From the NCBI GenBank assembly GCA_955652395.1, contig CATPBJ010000028.1, positions 1 through 63,081 on the forward strand: a DNA stretch of 63,081 bases, read 5' to 3'. Under the pieces are notes generated by a model. The model did not search any database and had not been told where the DNA came from. It worked only from the letters and a program-made list of their open reading frames with translations. The stretch is from an uncultured Terriglobales bacterium (GTDB taxonomy: Bacteria; Acidobacteriota; Terriglobia; Terriglobales; Acidobacteriaceae). Shown one piece after another: positions 46,305-57,414 of this stretch; within the stretch, counting starts at the first letter, position 1, and each line of letters starts with the position of its first letter. A program made the position numbers and the translations under genes.

Positions 46305-47430
46305 CCAGCAAACGGTTGAGCCGTCCACGCCAGCACATCCAGGCGCCCATTCCCTCGCTGAAATCCTGTCCCAGCCCCAGTTCTGGGGCCGCTGTCTGGA
46401 AGGGTTGGAGCGCCAAGGTTCGCTGGCGCAAATCCGGCATCCCTTTCGCTCCGCGAACGAATGGATGTTTGTCGGTTGTGGCTCGAGCTACTACCTCGCC
46501 CTTACTGCGGCAGCGGCATGGAGCAGCATCACCGGAACGCGGACGCGGGCGATTCCGGCTTCCGAGTTGTTGCTTTTTCCCGAGCTGGTGCTAGCAGGTA
46601 CAGGAGACCTCGCGGCGGTTGTAATTTCGCGTTCAGGTCAAACGTCTGAGGCCGTACGAGCGGCGCAATTGCTGGAGCGCGAGAAGAACATTCGCGTTCT
46701 TGCCGCGACCGGCACACCGGATCAACCGCTCGAGCAAATCGCTACTGCCACCCTGCCGCTGCTTCCCTGCGATGAGCAAAGCACGGTGATGACGCGTTCG
46801 TTTACGTCTATGCTGCTGGGCCTGCAGTACCTGGCGGCCTGCCAAGCGAACCATTCCACGCTCTTGAAATCCTTCAGCATGTTGCCCGGGTTGGCGCAGC
46901 GGGCCATCAACACCTTGCACCCGCAAGTCCGTGAATTTGTCGGGGCACGGCAGTTTGCCGACTATGTGTGTCTGGGCCAGGGGCCGATCTACGGTTTGGC
47001 CTGCGAGACGGCACTCAAGGTCACTGAGATGTCAGTGTCCTACGCGCAGAGCTTTCACACCCTGGAATTTCGCCACGGACCCAAGTCGATTGTTGGACCT
47101 GAGACGCTTGTAATATTTCTGCTGTCCGAGCAAGGCTACGATGCCGAGCGCGAGGTTCTGCAGGAGATCAAGCATTTGGGGGGGACAACGCTGGCGGTTA
47201 CCAATCGTGCCGACAAGCGCGCTCGAGCTGCGTCCGATCTTCTGATTGAGTTTGATTTCGAGCTGCCGGAACTGGTACGCCTGGCGCCGTACATTTTTGC
47301 CGGCCAACTGACGGGCCTCTATACCGGACTGAAAAAAGGGCTCGACCCCGACAATCCCCGTAATTTGAGCCGGGTCGTGGTTCTCGAAGAAGACGTACCT
47401 TCGGAACAGCCCGAGCCTGCCCAATCGTGA
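46297..47430 (+). CDS. SIS-domain sugar isomerase (AgaS/GlmS-like)
   Basis: The 377-residue protein has two SIS domains: MFVGCGSSYYLALTAAAAW and VVISRSGQTSEAVRAAQLLE in the first, YVCLGQGPIYGLACETALKV and FRHGPKSIVGPETLVIFLL in the second. The layout is that of AgaS and of the isomerase half of GlmS, without the glutaminase domain. It should act on an amino-sugar phosphate (isomerase or deaminase). The start is TTG at 46297 with GAGGTG upstream. It is coupled to the DeoR-type regulator and precedes a TonB receptor and a glucosaminidase, consistent with amino-sugar use. Confidence 0.88.
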   Translation: MSDQQTVEPSTPAHPGAHSLAEILSQPQFWGRCLEGLERQGSLAQIRHPFRSANEWMFVGCGSSYYLALTAAAAWSSITGTRTRAIPASELLLFPELVLAGTGDLAAVVISRSGQTSEAVRAAQLLEREKNIRVLAATGTPDQPLEQIATATLPLLPCDEQSTVMTRSFTSMLLGLQYLAACQANHSTLLKSFSMLPGLAQRAINTLHPQVREFVGARQFADYVCLGQGPIYGLACETALKVTEMSVSYAQSFHTLEFRHGPKSIVGPETLVIFLLSEQGYDAEREVLQEIKHLGGTTLAVTNRADKRARAASDLLIEFDFELPELVRLAPYIFAGQLTGLYTGLKKGLDPDNPRNLSRVVVLEEDVPSEQPEPAQS

Positions 47431-47599
47431 GTCACGGCGGCTTTCAGTCGCCTCCGGCTTTCGATTGCTTTCCCTTTTCTCCGGACTTGCCCGTACCCTC
47501 CGGTTCCCGCCCTCTGCCTCCGCTCGCCTACAGCTTTCGTGCAGACTGAACCCTGCTTTGGCAGCGGACCAGGTGACCATGATTCCCGCACTGGACTGC

Positions 47600-50010
47600 G
47601 CCGGACATCCGACTTACGCCGGGGAAATTTTCAACGCACGCCAGACCCAAACCAGCGGTCTGTATGCCGGCGGTCTGTGCGGCGTTCCATTGGAGGAATA
47701 ACGGCAGCGGCAACCCCACGAATATTATCCCGCACGGGCAACTTGATCCTCTCGCCTTGGCGATCACCAAGCTTTATCCCTTGCCCAACGTCAATGGCAA
47801 CGGATTTAACTTTCTGTCGAACCCCGTGCGCAGCGAAACCCGCAACAATTTCGACGTTCGTATTGACCAAAAATATACCGAGAGGGACTATGCCTTCTTC
47901 CGCTTCAGCTACGAAGACCAGCCCAGCCTGATTCCCGGGCCTTTCGACAACACGGGAGGCGATGGGGGCGGATTCTTCAGCGGCGTGGAAGACAATGCCT
48001 ATCGCAGCTTCGCCACCAGCTGGACCCACTTGTTCCGCAGCAACTTGACCAACGAGTTCCGGCTGGGCTACAACCGGGTCAATTCACAGCCTCAGCAGAT
48101 CAATGCAGACAAGACAAGCGAAGCGCTGTTGAATTTTTCCGGCGGTTTTCCCGGGATTCCGAACGTGCCCGGAAATGGCGGTCTGCCACAATTGACGTTT
48201 AACGATATTGCCCAGATTGGCAGCCCCACATTTTTGCCGTCGCACGAAGTGCAGAACACTTACGGCGTCTCGGAGAACTTAACCTGGGTACATGGCAATC
48301 ACTCCTTCAAATTCGGGACCGACATCCGGTCGGAAGAGTTCACAATTTTTCAACCCGCAGCGCCTCGGGGTACACTCAACTTTGGCCCTGGACTCACCGA
48401 CAACCCGGCGGCGCAATTCAGTGGCGGTTCCGGATTTGCGGATTTTCTGGTCGGCTTGAGCGATGGCGGCAGTATCAACAACCTGCACAACATCGACTAT
48501 CACCATCAGGTTTACGCCTTCTACGGACAGGATGATTGGAAGGTCACTCCGAAACTCACTCTGAACCTGGGAGTGCGCTACGAACTGTTTACCACCATCA
48601 AGGAAAGAAATAACGAGCTCGGCACTTTCGATCTTTCAACCGGAACCTTGATCGTGCCCAAAGGAGTGACCGCGCAGCTTACTCCCATGCTGGCCGCGAT
48701 CGTCCCTGTGCAGGCCACCGCCACTCCGGGCCTGATTTCGCCCGACACCAACAATTTTGCTCCCCGTATCGGTGTGGCTTACAAGGCAAGCGAGAGGCTG
48801 GTGGTGCGCGCCGGCTACGGCATCTTCTACGGCGGCGACGAGGCTGGGCCGTATTCGAATCCGAGCATGGGTTTCAATCCGCCGTTCTTTATCAGCAAGA
48901 ATTTCAATCAGCCTTGCGGCACACCTTCCGCCAATCCGGCGACCGTGGACTGTTCCCTGCTTGGTATACCGACACTTTCCAGCGGTTTCCCCGCGAATTC
49001 ACTGACCGATCCCGAGCCGCCCCCGCTTTTCTTTTCGCTCGATCCCAAGCTGGTCACGCCCTACATGCAACAGTGGCACTTATCGACGCAGTCCAATTGC
49101 CGTCGAATACTGTGTTCGAAGTCACCTATGCCGGATCGCGGGGCTTGAAACAGTACATTTATCTGAACGGCAATCAGGCGGCGCCGAATCCCGATCCCAA
49201 TTTGCCTTTTGCGGATCGGCGTCCTCTGCCCCAGCTTGACGGCTTCATTGGCTGGTTCCGTTCGACGGGGTGGTCGAACTACAACTCGCTGCAAACGCGG
49301 GTCGAGAAGCGTTTCTCTCACGGCCTCTGGCGTCCTATACCTGGGCCCACGCCCTGGACATTGCTTCGAACGCGGATTTGGGGGCGCAGAATGGCGGAGA
49401 CTTCCGCTATTTCAAGAATCCCGCGCAGGAATATGGCAACTCGGATTTCGACATCCGCCATCGGTTTGTCTTCAGCTATCTGTACGAGTTGCCGATCGGT
49501 CACGGGCAGCGTGTTCTCGGCGACGCGAGCGGAGTGCTCAATCAGGTGGTCGGCGGCTGGCAAATTGGCGTGATTACTTCGGTCGCAACCGGGAACTGGT
49601 TCACCGTGCTGGATGCTAACGGGGTCGCGAATTCAGACGGCCAGCAACGGCCAGACTTGATCGGAGATCCACGCGCCAAACCCTGTGTGCCCAACACCTT
49701 TTTTAACACATGCGCCTTCGCCGATCCGGCATCAGGGTCGTTCGATAATGTCAGCCGTAACAGCGTGCAGGGACCGGGCTACCAGATCTGGGATTTCTCC
49801 CTCTTCAAGAACTTCCCGATTACCGAGTGTGCCAAGCTGGAATTTCGCGCCGAGTTCTTCAACGTGTTCAATCATCCCAACCTGCAGTTTGCCAAGTCCG
49901 GGCCACAAAACTCGATCAATACGACCACGTTTGGCACGCCGGCGTTCGGGTTCCTGACCGCGGCCCGTGATCCGCGCCAGGTTCAGTTGGCGCTGAAATT
50001 GTCGTTCTAA
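47600..50010 (+). pseudogene. TonB-dependent receptor, 5'-truncated and frameshifted
   Basis: The reading gives TYAGEIFNARQTQT, then NPTNIIPHGQLDPLALAITK, NNFDVRIDQKYTERDYAFFR, NTYGVSENLTWVHGNHSFKF, YAFYGQDDWKVTPKLTLNLG, and at the end KLEFRAEFFNVFNHPNLQF and VQLALKLSF. This is the barrel of the large acidobacterial TonB receptor type. Signal peptide, regulatory-like domain and plug are missing. Frameshifts are seen near 47690 and 47715 (two in 30 bases), 49090 and 49325, each fitting loss of one base. It would have imported an oligosaccharide for the GH2 enzyme next to it. Confidence 0.82.
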
Positions 50011-50042
50011 GAAACGACGTTCTATAGAATGGTGGTCTGCTC

Positions 50043-52761
50043 ATGAGATACCATCGGTCGCGTGTTTTAGCGTTCGTGTGTCTGATTTTCGCACTCGCTC
50101 CTTTCGGCGCATCCGCACAGGAGTCTCCCAACCTCACCGAACTCAGCAGCGGATGGAGAATGACCTCCGCGAAGAACATCAGCGACGACGATTCATTGGT
50201 CTCGCAATCCGACTTTGACGCTTCACACTGGTACGCAGCGCAACACATGCCGGCGACAGTCTTGCAGATCCTGCAAGAAAGCGGGGTATATAAGGATCTG
50301 TATTTTGGCATGAACCTCGCCACGCCCGGAGATCTCTGGAAACAGGATTGGTGGTACCGCACCACGTTCACCGCTCCGAGCGGCCGGGAGGTCTACTCTC
50401 TCATCTTCAAAGGCATTAACTACCGGGCTGATATCTGGCTGAACGGACACAAGGTGGCGAATCGCGCGACGGTGGTCGGTATGTACGATGAGTTCGAATT
50501 CAACGTCACCGAATTCATTGTGCCCGACCGGTCCAACGTCCTGGCGCTGAGAGTCACTCCGGAGCAAAGCCTCGTAGGAGAGAATGGCATCGAACTGGGA
50601 GATAGCTGGCTGGACTGGATCAACTGGAAATACCTGGGCTATCACGATCCCCAGAAACATCTGGACATTCCGTTCGTTCCCGACAGGAATGCGGGGGTAT
50701 GGAAGCGGGTATTTCTCAGCAGTACTGGCGCGGTAACGATCCGAAATCCCTACGTGGCCAGCGATCTCCCTCTTCCGGCGACCAACCCGGCCGCGTTGAC
50801 CGTCTATTGCGACCTAAGCAACAACACGGCCAAGCCAGTGTCGGGTAACTTGTCCGGAGAGATTTCACGTCCCGGAAAGAGCACCATCAGGTTCCAACAG
50901 CCGGTGCGGCTGTTTCGAAACCAGACGAAAGAGATCGCGTTCACGCCGGCCGACTTTGCTCAGCTTAAGGTGCCGGATCCCGACCTGTGGTGGCCTTACC
51001 AGTGGGGCGAAGCGAAACTCTATCATCTGAAGCTGGAGTTCAAAGCTGACGACAAGGCTGAGATATCCGATTCCCATGCGATTGATTTCGGCATTCGCAA
51101 GATTACGCAGGCGCGCGACTCGGACAAGAGCTTTCCCGACATCGGCACCGGCGGCAACTTCTACCTGCAAGTGAATGGACGCGACTACCTGATCCGCGGC
51201 GGCGTGTACTCGCCTGATCTGCTCTTCCGGAACGATCCGGAACGGGACGCGACCATCATGCGTTACGCCCAAGACCTTGGCCTCAACCTGCTGCGCTGGG
51301 AGTTGAAGATTGCCGACGACACCATGGTTGAACGGGCGGACCGCGAGGGGATGCCGGTCATGCTGGGATTCATGTGCTGCGCGCAATGGGAACACTGGGA
51401 GCTGTGGAATGCGGAGGACCAGTGGGTAGCCAGGGCCAGCCTGCGAGCGCGCATTCGCGAGTTGCGGTCACATCCATCGGTCGTGATCTGGGCCAGTGGA
51501 AGCGATGGATTACCGCCTGATCCGGTATTGAACGACTATCACCAGATTCTGAAAGAAGAACATTGGCAGAATGCAGTGGTCGATACCGTCTCCCATGTGA
51601 ACCGCTCGTGGAGCGGCATCCACATGGCAGGTCCGTATGTATGGCGCCCACCTTATTACTGGTTCAGCGACCGGTACGGTCCGGCGCGGGGTTCGTCAGC
51701 GGAAGAGGGAGACAACGAAACCATTCCGCCGCTCGAGAGTTTGAAGAAATTCATCCCGCAAGACAAATTGTGGCCGATCAACGAGAACTGGTACTTCCAT
51801 CCGGAGCCAACGAAGGCAACAATACCCTGGAAAATGTCCAGCGCGTTATTGACAAACGGTACGGGCCCTCCACGAGTGCGGAGGAGTTTTCCCGGAAGTC
51901 GCAGCTGGCTCACTACGAGGATGTGCGCGCGCAGTACGAGACCTACGCCTCCCACTGGACTGATCGCAAGATGATGATCCACTGGATGATGAACAATCCT
52001 GGCCCTCGTTTTTCGGCCATCTGTTCGACGACTACTTCAAACAGGGTGGGGGATATTTCGGCGCCAAAAAAGGTCTGCACCCGGTCAATGCGGTTTGGGA
52101 CTACTACGCCACTGGAGACCGGAGTACCGCCAAGTTGTACGTCGTCAACCAGACTTCGGAGGCGCGCGACCATCTGAAAGTGGCTGTCGAGTTCTTCAAC
52201 CTGGATGGGATCCGGCAGTATTTCACCGAAATCAGCGGCTTCAGCATCGCGCCGAATACCTCCCTCGAAGCCATGACGGTACCTCGGGTTCCGAAGCTGG
52301 ATTCCACCCACCTGGTGCGCGCCGTGCTGATGACGGCGACGGAGAAAGTGCTGGCCGAAAACGTGTATTGGGAATCCACGATAGATGACGATCTGGGCAG
52401 CCCGAAGAACGACGAACAATTCAAGACCAACCTGTCCCAGTGGGCGGACATGTCGGCCCTGAATACCATGCCCCGGAGCGATTTGGACGTGTCCGCCCAA
52501 GTCTCCGACTCGAACGGTGAAAAACAGGTCACCATCACGCTGGCGAATCCCGCCAACCGCGTGGCGTTTTTTGTGCGTGCGGAGGTCACCCGGGGAGCCG
52601 ACGGGAGCGAGATTCTGCCCATCACCTACGATGACAACTACATAACGGTCTTTCCGCACGAGATTCGGACGATTGTTGCAAGATTTAACGACGCCAGGTT
52701 TACTCCGGCCTTGCGAGTGGAGGGCTACAACGTGGCGAAGAAGGTTATTTCGTTGAAGTAA
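50043..52761 (+). pseudogene. GH2 exo-beta-D-glucosaminidase-like, two frameshifts
   Basis: The chain starts with a signal peptide (LAFVCLIFALAPFGASA), then the sugar-binding domain with DWWYRTTFTAP and YRADIWLNGHKVANRATVVG. The barrel holds VVIWASGSDGLPPDPVLNDY (acid position is Asp, as in CsxA-type glucosaminidases, not Glu as in most GH2) and AGPYVWRPPYYWFSD. Then LESLKKFIPQDKLWPINENW follows. Near 51803 and near 51998 the frame shifts; each fits loss of one base after CC. The C-terminal immunoglobulin-like domains continue to the stop at 52761. Read through, it would be about 900 residues, near full length. Confidence 0.8.
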
Positions 52762-52877
52762 CCAACCCCCGAGTTACCAACGTGGGGGCGAGTAGCCCAT
52801 TCGGGCCATTCCCGCTCCTCCCCTCTGGGGATAGGATGTTCAAGAACAATCTTTCGGGGGAGGGCTTGTTCGACGAG

Positions 52878-52915
52878 CGTCCCAGCACTCAAACGAGTCT
52901 GGGACGTTTTGTTTT
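52878..52915 (+). terminator. intrinsic terminator after the GH2 gene
   Basis: CGTCCCAG (52878-52885) pairs with CTGGGACG (52899-52906), followed by TTTTGTTTT. It ends the unit formed by the regulator, isomerase, receptor and GH2 genes and precedes GH16. Confidence 0.85.
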
Positions 52916-52963
52916 ATAGCCACCGGAAGCCCATTTGTTGTTCCTCAGAAGAATAATCGGACT

Positions 52964-53740
52964 ATGAACATGTTGCGACGAGTTCTCGTAGTTGTGTTGT
53001 TTCTCGGTGCTGCCACACTGGCGCAAAACCCGGTTCCACCCAGCATTGACCTGCGAGCTACGTCGCCCACGTTCAGCGAAACATTCTCTGACGGAACGCT
53101 CGACAAGACCAAGTGGTTCATCGATAGCGGAAGAGCTCCGGGAAATATTGCCGGAGTGAACAACGGCACGCTCAGCGCCGAGCACGTCGACCTTTCCACA
53201 GGCATGCTGCGGCTCAAGCTGACCCAGAGCGCCTCTGACGGCCTCGCTACTTCAACCGGGGCGGAGATCCGCTCGAAGCAGTTATTCGGCTATGGGACTT
53301 ACGTGTGGGTGGCGCGAGCAGCTTCAACGTCGGCCACGCCTCACGGTCCCGGTTCGGCAGTCTCAGGCACAGTTACCGATGTATTTAACTTTATCAATGA
53401 CAGCGAGACGGAAATTGATTTCGAGTATCAGGGACAATCTCCGGCGACGCTCGAAATGACCAACTATTCGACTGTGTCCCACAGCCAGAGCACCTCGACT
53501 CCTGTTTCCGGCGCGGACGACGGCTTTCACGAGTACAAGTTTGTATGGAATCCAGGGAAGATCGAGTTCTACGTTGACGGGACGCTGGTGTCGACACACA
53601 CGGAACACACTCCTTCCGCACCCGCAGCGGTACTCATCAATCTTTGGGGCACGAATTCCACTTCATTTGGCGGAGTGGCGACCCCTGGTGCCGCCAGCTA
53701 TCTCTTTGTGTCGTCATTCTCGTACACCGCTTCCCACTAG
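52964..53740 (+). CDS. GH16-family glycoside hydrolase
   Basis: The 258-residue secreted protein has a signal peptide (VLVVVLFLGAATLAQ), then FSETFSDGTLDKTKWFIDSG. The concanavalin-like body has LRLKLTQSASDGLATSTGAE, FGYGTYVWVARA, and the catalytic ETEIDFEYQGQ (E-x-D-x-E with the nucleophile and acid Glu). It ends SYLFVSSFSYTASH. GH16 enzymes cleave beta-1,3/1,4 glucans or galactans; the lack of a further domain does not show which. It follows a terminator, so it is probably transcribed alone, but lies with the glucosaminidase. Confidence 0.88.
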   Translation: MNMLRRVLVVVLFLGAATLAQNPVPPSIDLRATSPTFSETFSDGTLDKTKWFIDSGRAPGNIAGVNNGTLSAEHVDLSTGMLRLKLTQSASDGLATSTGAEIRSKQLFGYGTYVWVARAASTSATPHGPGSAVSGTVTDVFNFINDSETEIDFEYQGQSPATLEMTNYSTVSHSQSTSTPVSGADDGFHEYKFVWNPGKIEFYVDGTLVSTHTEHTPSAPAAVLINLWGTNSTSFGGVATPGAASYLFVSSFSYTASH

Positions 53741-54188
53741 ACCGACCCCAGCGCTTGCCGCAGTGGGTGACACTTTGTTCGGCGAGGACGGGGGCATTTT
53801 ATCGATCTAGGCGACTGCCATTGCCTCCTGCGCTGGCTTGTTGCGGATCATGATGGTCGGTCCCTTGGCGAGATCAGGTCCCCCATCGCGCCGAACCTGA
53901 CTAGGGAATCGCCATGATCACGCGATGACTAAACTCCGGTTTCGCTATGCACGCGCGCTGCCAGAATCATGTGAACGCTTGATAATGGATTTCCGGGCAC
54001 AAGCCGGTGGCCCCAAAGAAGTTGCCGATAATACACTCGCTACGCCGAACGTATGTTCTTAGGGTGTCAGCGCAGGCTTGGTCTACCCGCAGTTGTGTCC
54101 TCAATTGTGCGAAGGAGGTCGCGCTTCAATTAGGATATCGGTTTCTCGCTCGAGAGGTCTCCGTAGCGCTAGCCTCTGCCGCGGTAGT
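53741..54188. other. non-coding gap between GH16 and the permease
   Basis: About 450 bases with no convincing gene. A short minus-strand stretch around 53810-53890 reads PTIMIRNKPAQEAMAVA before a stop and might be the very end of a lost gene, but it is too short to name. No repeat or tRNA seen. Confidence 0.4.
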
Positions 54189-56639
54189 TCACTCCTCACG
54201 CAGCAGTATCATAGGATCCACCGACAGCGCGCGTCGTGCTGGAATCCACGTGGCCACTAGGCCCAGTAACGACATGGCCAGGACAACACCAGCCAATACC
54301 AGCGGATCGCGGGGAGTCGCCTGATACACGATAAGAGCCAGCACCCGGGTTGCCAGAATTCCGAGGAGCAATCCTGCCGCCGAACCAATTGCCAGCAATT
54401 TGACTGCCCGCCCCAACGCTGCCTGTAACACTTCCTTACGCTGTGCACCCAGAGCTCCACGAATTCCCATCTCCCGCAGCCGCTTGCTGACCGAGTACGC
54501 AGCCATTCCAAAGATGCCGGTGATCGACAGCATCGCGCCCATCATGCCCAGCACACCCAGCGACACCGTCGCAACACGCGAGGGAAACAGAACTACGGCC
54601 AGCAAGCTGTTCCACGTCTTGGTGTCAAGGGGCAGCCCTGCATCCAGGTCGCGCAGTTTACTCCTCATGGCCGAGGCAAGTTCTTGCGGATCGCGGTGCG
54701 AGCGCACCACCAGATACGCCGCACTCGATGGCGATTGCAGGAACGGGAGAAACATCGCCGGCTGTTGATCTTCAGTAACGCTCAAATATTTTCCATCTCC
54801 GACAACGCCCACGACCTGAACACGCGTTCCATCCTGCAGCTTGTAATGTCTGCCGACAGCATTGGTTACCGAGCCAAACATCTTGCCGGCAAGTTCCCTG
54901 TTCACTACGGCAACAGGAGGCGCGTTCTTGTCGTCATGCCATGAGAAACTCCTGCCCGCCAACAGGCTTGTGCCGGCCGCATCGAAGTATCCGGGAGATA
55001 TGTCGTACCTGTATGGCATGGCATCGACATTCGATGGCCTCAGATCTGTGGTTTCATTCTTGAAGACATTCGCCCTGCTGCCGGCGCCATAGACTAATGG
55101 AGGGTAATTGTTCACCAATCCCGCTCGCTCGACGCCGGGAATCGTCTCCAATGCATCGATCATGCGCCTTTGCATGGCGGGCACTCTGTCGATGCTGTAG
55201 CCAGCCATCGCCAGGTTTGCACTGACCAGCATCGTGTTCCGCGGCTCAAAACCGAAGTTGCTGTGCAGCGAGCGCGCCAGTCCACGCAGGGCGACCATCG
55301 AAGAAGTGACCAGCACGGCACAGATGGCAATCTGGACGACAAGTAAGACGTCCCGCATCGTCATTCGCCGCCCGAGCCTGCCGCTCGATCCCGCTTTGAC
55401 GATCTCATACGGATTGGCCCTGAGCACTTGACGCACCGGAACAATCCCGAAGAGGAATCCACTCACCACAGCCAAAACCAAAGCTACCACGTAGACTCTT
55501 GCGTCCGGAGTTACAGGCACATGGACGGGAGCCCCGTCAAAGGGCTGCCACGTGCTCAGCCAGCGCAACAGAACGACGCTGCCCAGCAGTCCCAGAGCGC
55601 CCCCGACGAGCGAAATCAGCACGGCTTCGGTTAATAGCTGCCGCAGGATGCGTTTGCGGCTCGAACCAAGCGCGAGCCGGAGTGCAACTTCGCGGGAGCG
55701 GTCGGCAGTGTGAGCCGCAAACAGGCTGCCCAGGTTGGCGCATGCGGCCAGCAGGATCAAGCCGGCGAGCAGCATCAATCCCGCAACGAACGCCTGCGCC
55801 GGACGGCGAAAAGAAGTGAGGCCTTGACGTGACAGGGTCGAACTTTTATGAACAAACTCTTTGGGATAGGTCTTTTCGAGATACGCCCCCACAGAGTTCA
55901 AATCGGCGACAGCCTGAGCGGGAGTCACTCCCGGCTGCAGATGTCCCAGGACCTCAAAAATCCCACTGTAGTTCCCGCGCGCGTTCAGGTCAAACCCTCC
56001 GGCCACCTGCTGCTGGTTGACGATCGGCATAAAGAAATCGGGAGAGATAAACAACAAAGTCCCTTGGAACCCCGGCGGCGCTACACCGACGATGGTGAAA
56101 GGATGCTGATCGACCCGAACGACGCGGCCCACCACGCCACGATCGTCCTGAAAATGGGAGTGCCAATATGGGTAGGTGAGCACGATATACGGAGCGCTGT
56201 TCTGGCCATGCTCATCGGAGGCGTGGAAGAAATGGCCAAGATACGGTTGAATCCTTAGCACGTCGAAGTAGTTCCCGCTCGTTGCAAAGCCGGCAGCGGT
56301 TGAGGGATCATTGCCCGTGTCCAGCCCTACAAAGACGAAATTAAAAGCTGCCAGACCATCAAAGCTGCGGTTGCGATCGCGCAAATCGACATAGTTGGGA
56401 TACGATTGCCAACCAGCATCGTCCCCGTACTCGGTTCCGTAGAGGTTCTCCGCCTGAGGCACATTCAGCGGGCGAAGTATCAGCCCATTCAATATGCCAA
56501 AAACCACGGCGTTTGCGCCGACGCCCAGCGCCAGCGTCAAAACGGCGGCGCTGGTGAAACCGGGAGACTTGCGCAACACGCGGAGAGCGAACCGCACATC
56601 CTGGAGCAACGTGTTCAAATCTGCCTCCCGGGGCGACAT
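54189..56639 (-). CDS. acidobacterial duplicated ABC permease (ADOP, MacB/FtsX)
   Basis: The 816-residue membrane protein begins LLQDVRFALRVLRKSPGFTS and AAVLTLALGVGANAVVFGIL, the ADOP-type start. It has two MacB periplasmic core and FtsX blocks: the first with helices near LLAGLILLAACANLGSLFAA, the second near VVQIAICAVLVTSSMVALRG. The last four helices end VLAMSLLGLVATWIPARRAL with SVDPMILLREE, the standard ADOP C-terminus. The family is orphan, without an adjacent ATPase, as is usual in acidobacteria; it probably exports or flips an envelope component. Complete. Confidence 0.9.
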   Translation of the reverse strand: MSPREADLNTLLQDVRFALRVLRKSPGFTSAAVLTLALGVGANAVVFGILNGLILRPLNVPQAENLYGTEYGDDAGWQSYPNYVDLRDRNRSFDGLAAFNFVFVGLDTGNDPSTAAGFATSGNYFDVLRIQPYLGHFFHASDEHGQNSAPYIVLTYPYWHSHFQDDRGVVGRVVRVDQHPFTIVGVAPPGFQGTLLFISPDFFMPIVNQQQVAGGFDLNARGNYSGIFEVLGHLQPGVTPAQAVADLNSVGAYLEKTYPKEFVHKSSTLSRQGLTSFRRPAQAFVAGLMLLAGLILLAACANLGSLFAAHTADRSREVALRLALGSSRKRILRQLLTEAVLISLVGGALGLLGSVVLLRWLSTWQPFDGAPVHVPVTPDARVYVVALVLAVVSGFLFGIVPVRQVLRANPYEIVKAGSSGRLGRRMTMRDVLLVVQIAICAVLVTSSMVALRGLARSLHSNFGFEPRNTMLVSANLAMAGYSIDRVPAMQRRMIDALETIPGVERAGLVNNYPPLVYGAGSRANVFKNETTDLRPSNVDAMPYRYDISPGYFDAAGTSLLAGRSFSWHDDKNAPPVAVVNRELAGKMFGSVTNAVGRHYKLQDGTRVQVVGVVGDGKYLSVTEDQQPAMFLPFLQSPSSAAYLVVRSHRDPQELASAMRSKLRDLDAGLPLDTKTWNSLLAVVLFPSRVATVSLGVLGMMGAMLSITGIFGMAAYSVSKRLREMGIRGALGAQRKEVLQAALGRAVKLLAIGSAAGLLLGILATRVLALIVYQATPRDPLVLAGVVLAMSLLGLVATWIPARRALSVDPMILLREE

Positions 56640-56916
56640 GGCTACTTCGCACCCATACGGCGCATGCTACATCCCATGCAGAAGCAATTCCAAAGCCAGC
56701 CTTGCCGCGATGCAACCTCATGAAAAAGAAGCATATTGCTCAAATCAGGACCGTTTTGCGAGAGGTGCCAGTGTCCGATTTCACCCGATGGTGTCCATTC
56801 ATGAACATGCTACCCCACACGGCTGACGCTTACCCTTCAACGAATTCTTTTATTTCTGAGTGATTGTGTCCCCCGTTGGCCATTCTTGCATGCCCTTGCC
56901 GAGATCGGACGGAAAC

Positions 56917-56965
56917 TGGTGGGCGGGCCGGGAGTCAAACCCGGATTTGCAGCTTCGGACGCTGC
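56917..56965 (-). other. 3' half of a tRNA-Arg (CCG) gene
   Basis: On the minus strand this reads anticodon stem GCAGC, loop GTCCGAA (anticodon CCG after U33), stem GCTGC, a four-base variable region, T-arm CCGGG-TTTGACT-CCCGG, acceptor strand CCCGCCC, A and CCA. The D-arm and 5' acceptor (expected GGGCGGG) are not upstream. Such a 3' tRNA fragment is the usual left-over of integrase att sites. Confidence 0.72.
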
Positions 56966-57036
56966 CGGATTTTGCCGCCTGCAATGCCATCCTGTGCCGC
57001 AATGGTTAGAGATAGTGTGCGCTTTTGCCTTCCTAC

Positions 57037-57399
57037 TTTTCCCAGAATTGGAGTTTGTGTTCGTGCGTGATGATCGCGTAAGGCCACTCTCGCGCTATAA
57101 CCTCGCACACCAACACGCCCGCGTACGGAAGGAGATGGGAATGGATGTAAGCTTCGTTATCCACGCCTTCCGCCACACATGCTCACTCGGCTTGGGGAGG
57201 CGGGCGTGGATGTTTTACCATTATTATGCGGATTGCCGGGCACAGCACGATCACGTTCTCGCAACGCTACGTACACCAGACAGCGGAAACAATAGAGCGT
57301 GCCTTTGACAGCTTTGAAGGGTTCTCTGCACCAAAGGTTCCAACGATTGCTACAAACGTCGCTACAGCCGAGAACATCCAAATGATTGGTGTACAGTAA
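57037..57399 (+). pseudogene. tyrosine recombinase (integrase) remnant
   Basis: Pieces in three frames make the C-terminal catalytic domain: PLSRYNLAHQHARVRKEMGM, VIHAFRHTC (HxxR), TRLGEAGVDV, IIMRIAGHSTITFSQRYVHQ (third His and the Tyr nucleophile), ending TAENIQMIGVQ with stop at 57399. Two frameshifts (near 57185 and 57215) and the absence of the N-terminal half make it inactive. It lies between two partial tRNA genes, which points to an old integrative element. Confidence 0.78.
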
Positions 57400-57414
57400 G
57401 TTTAGTGTTTTCAT

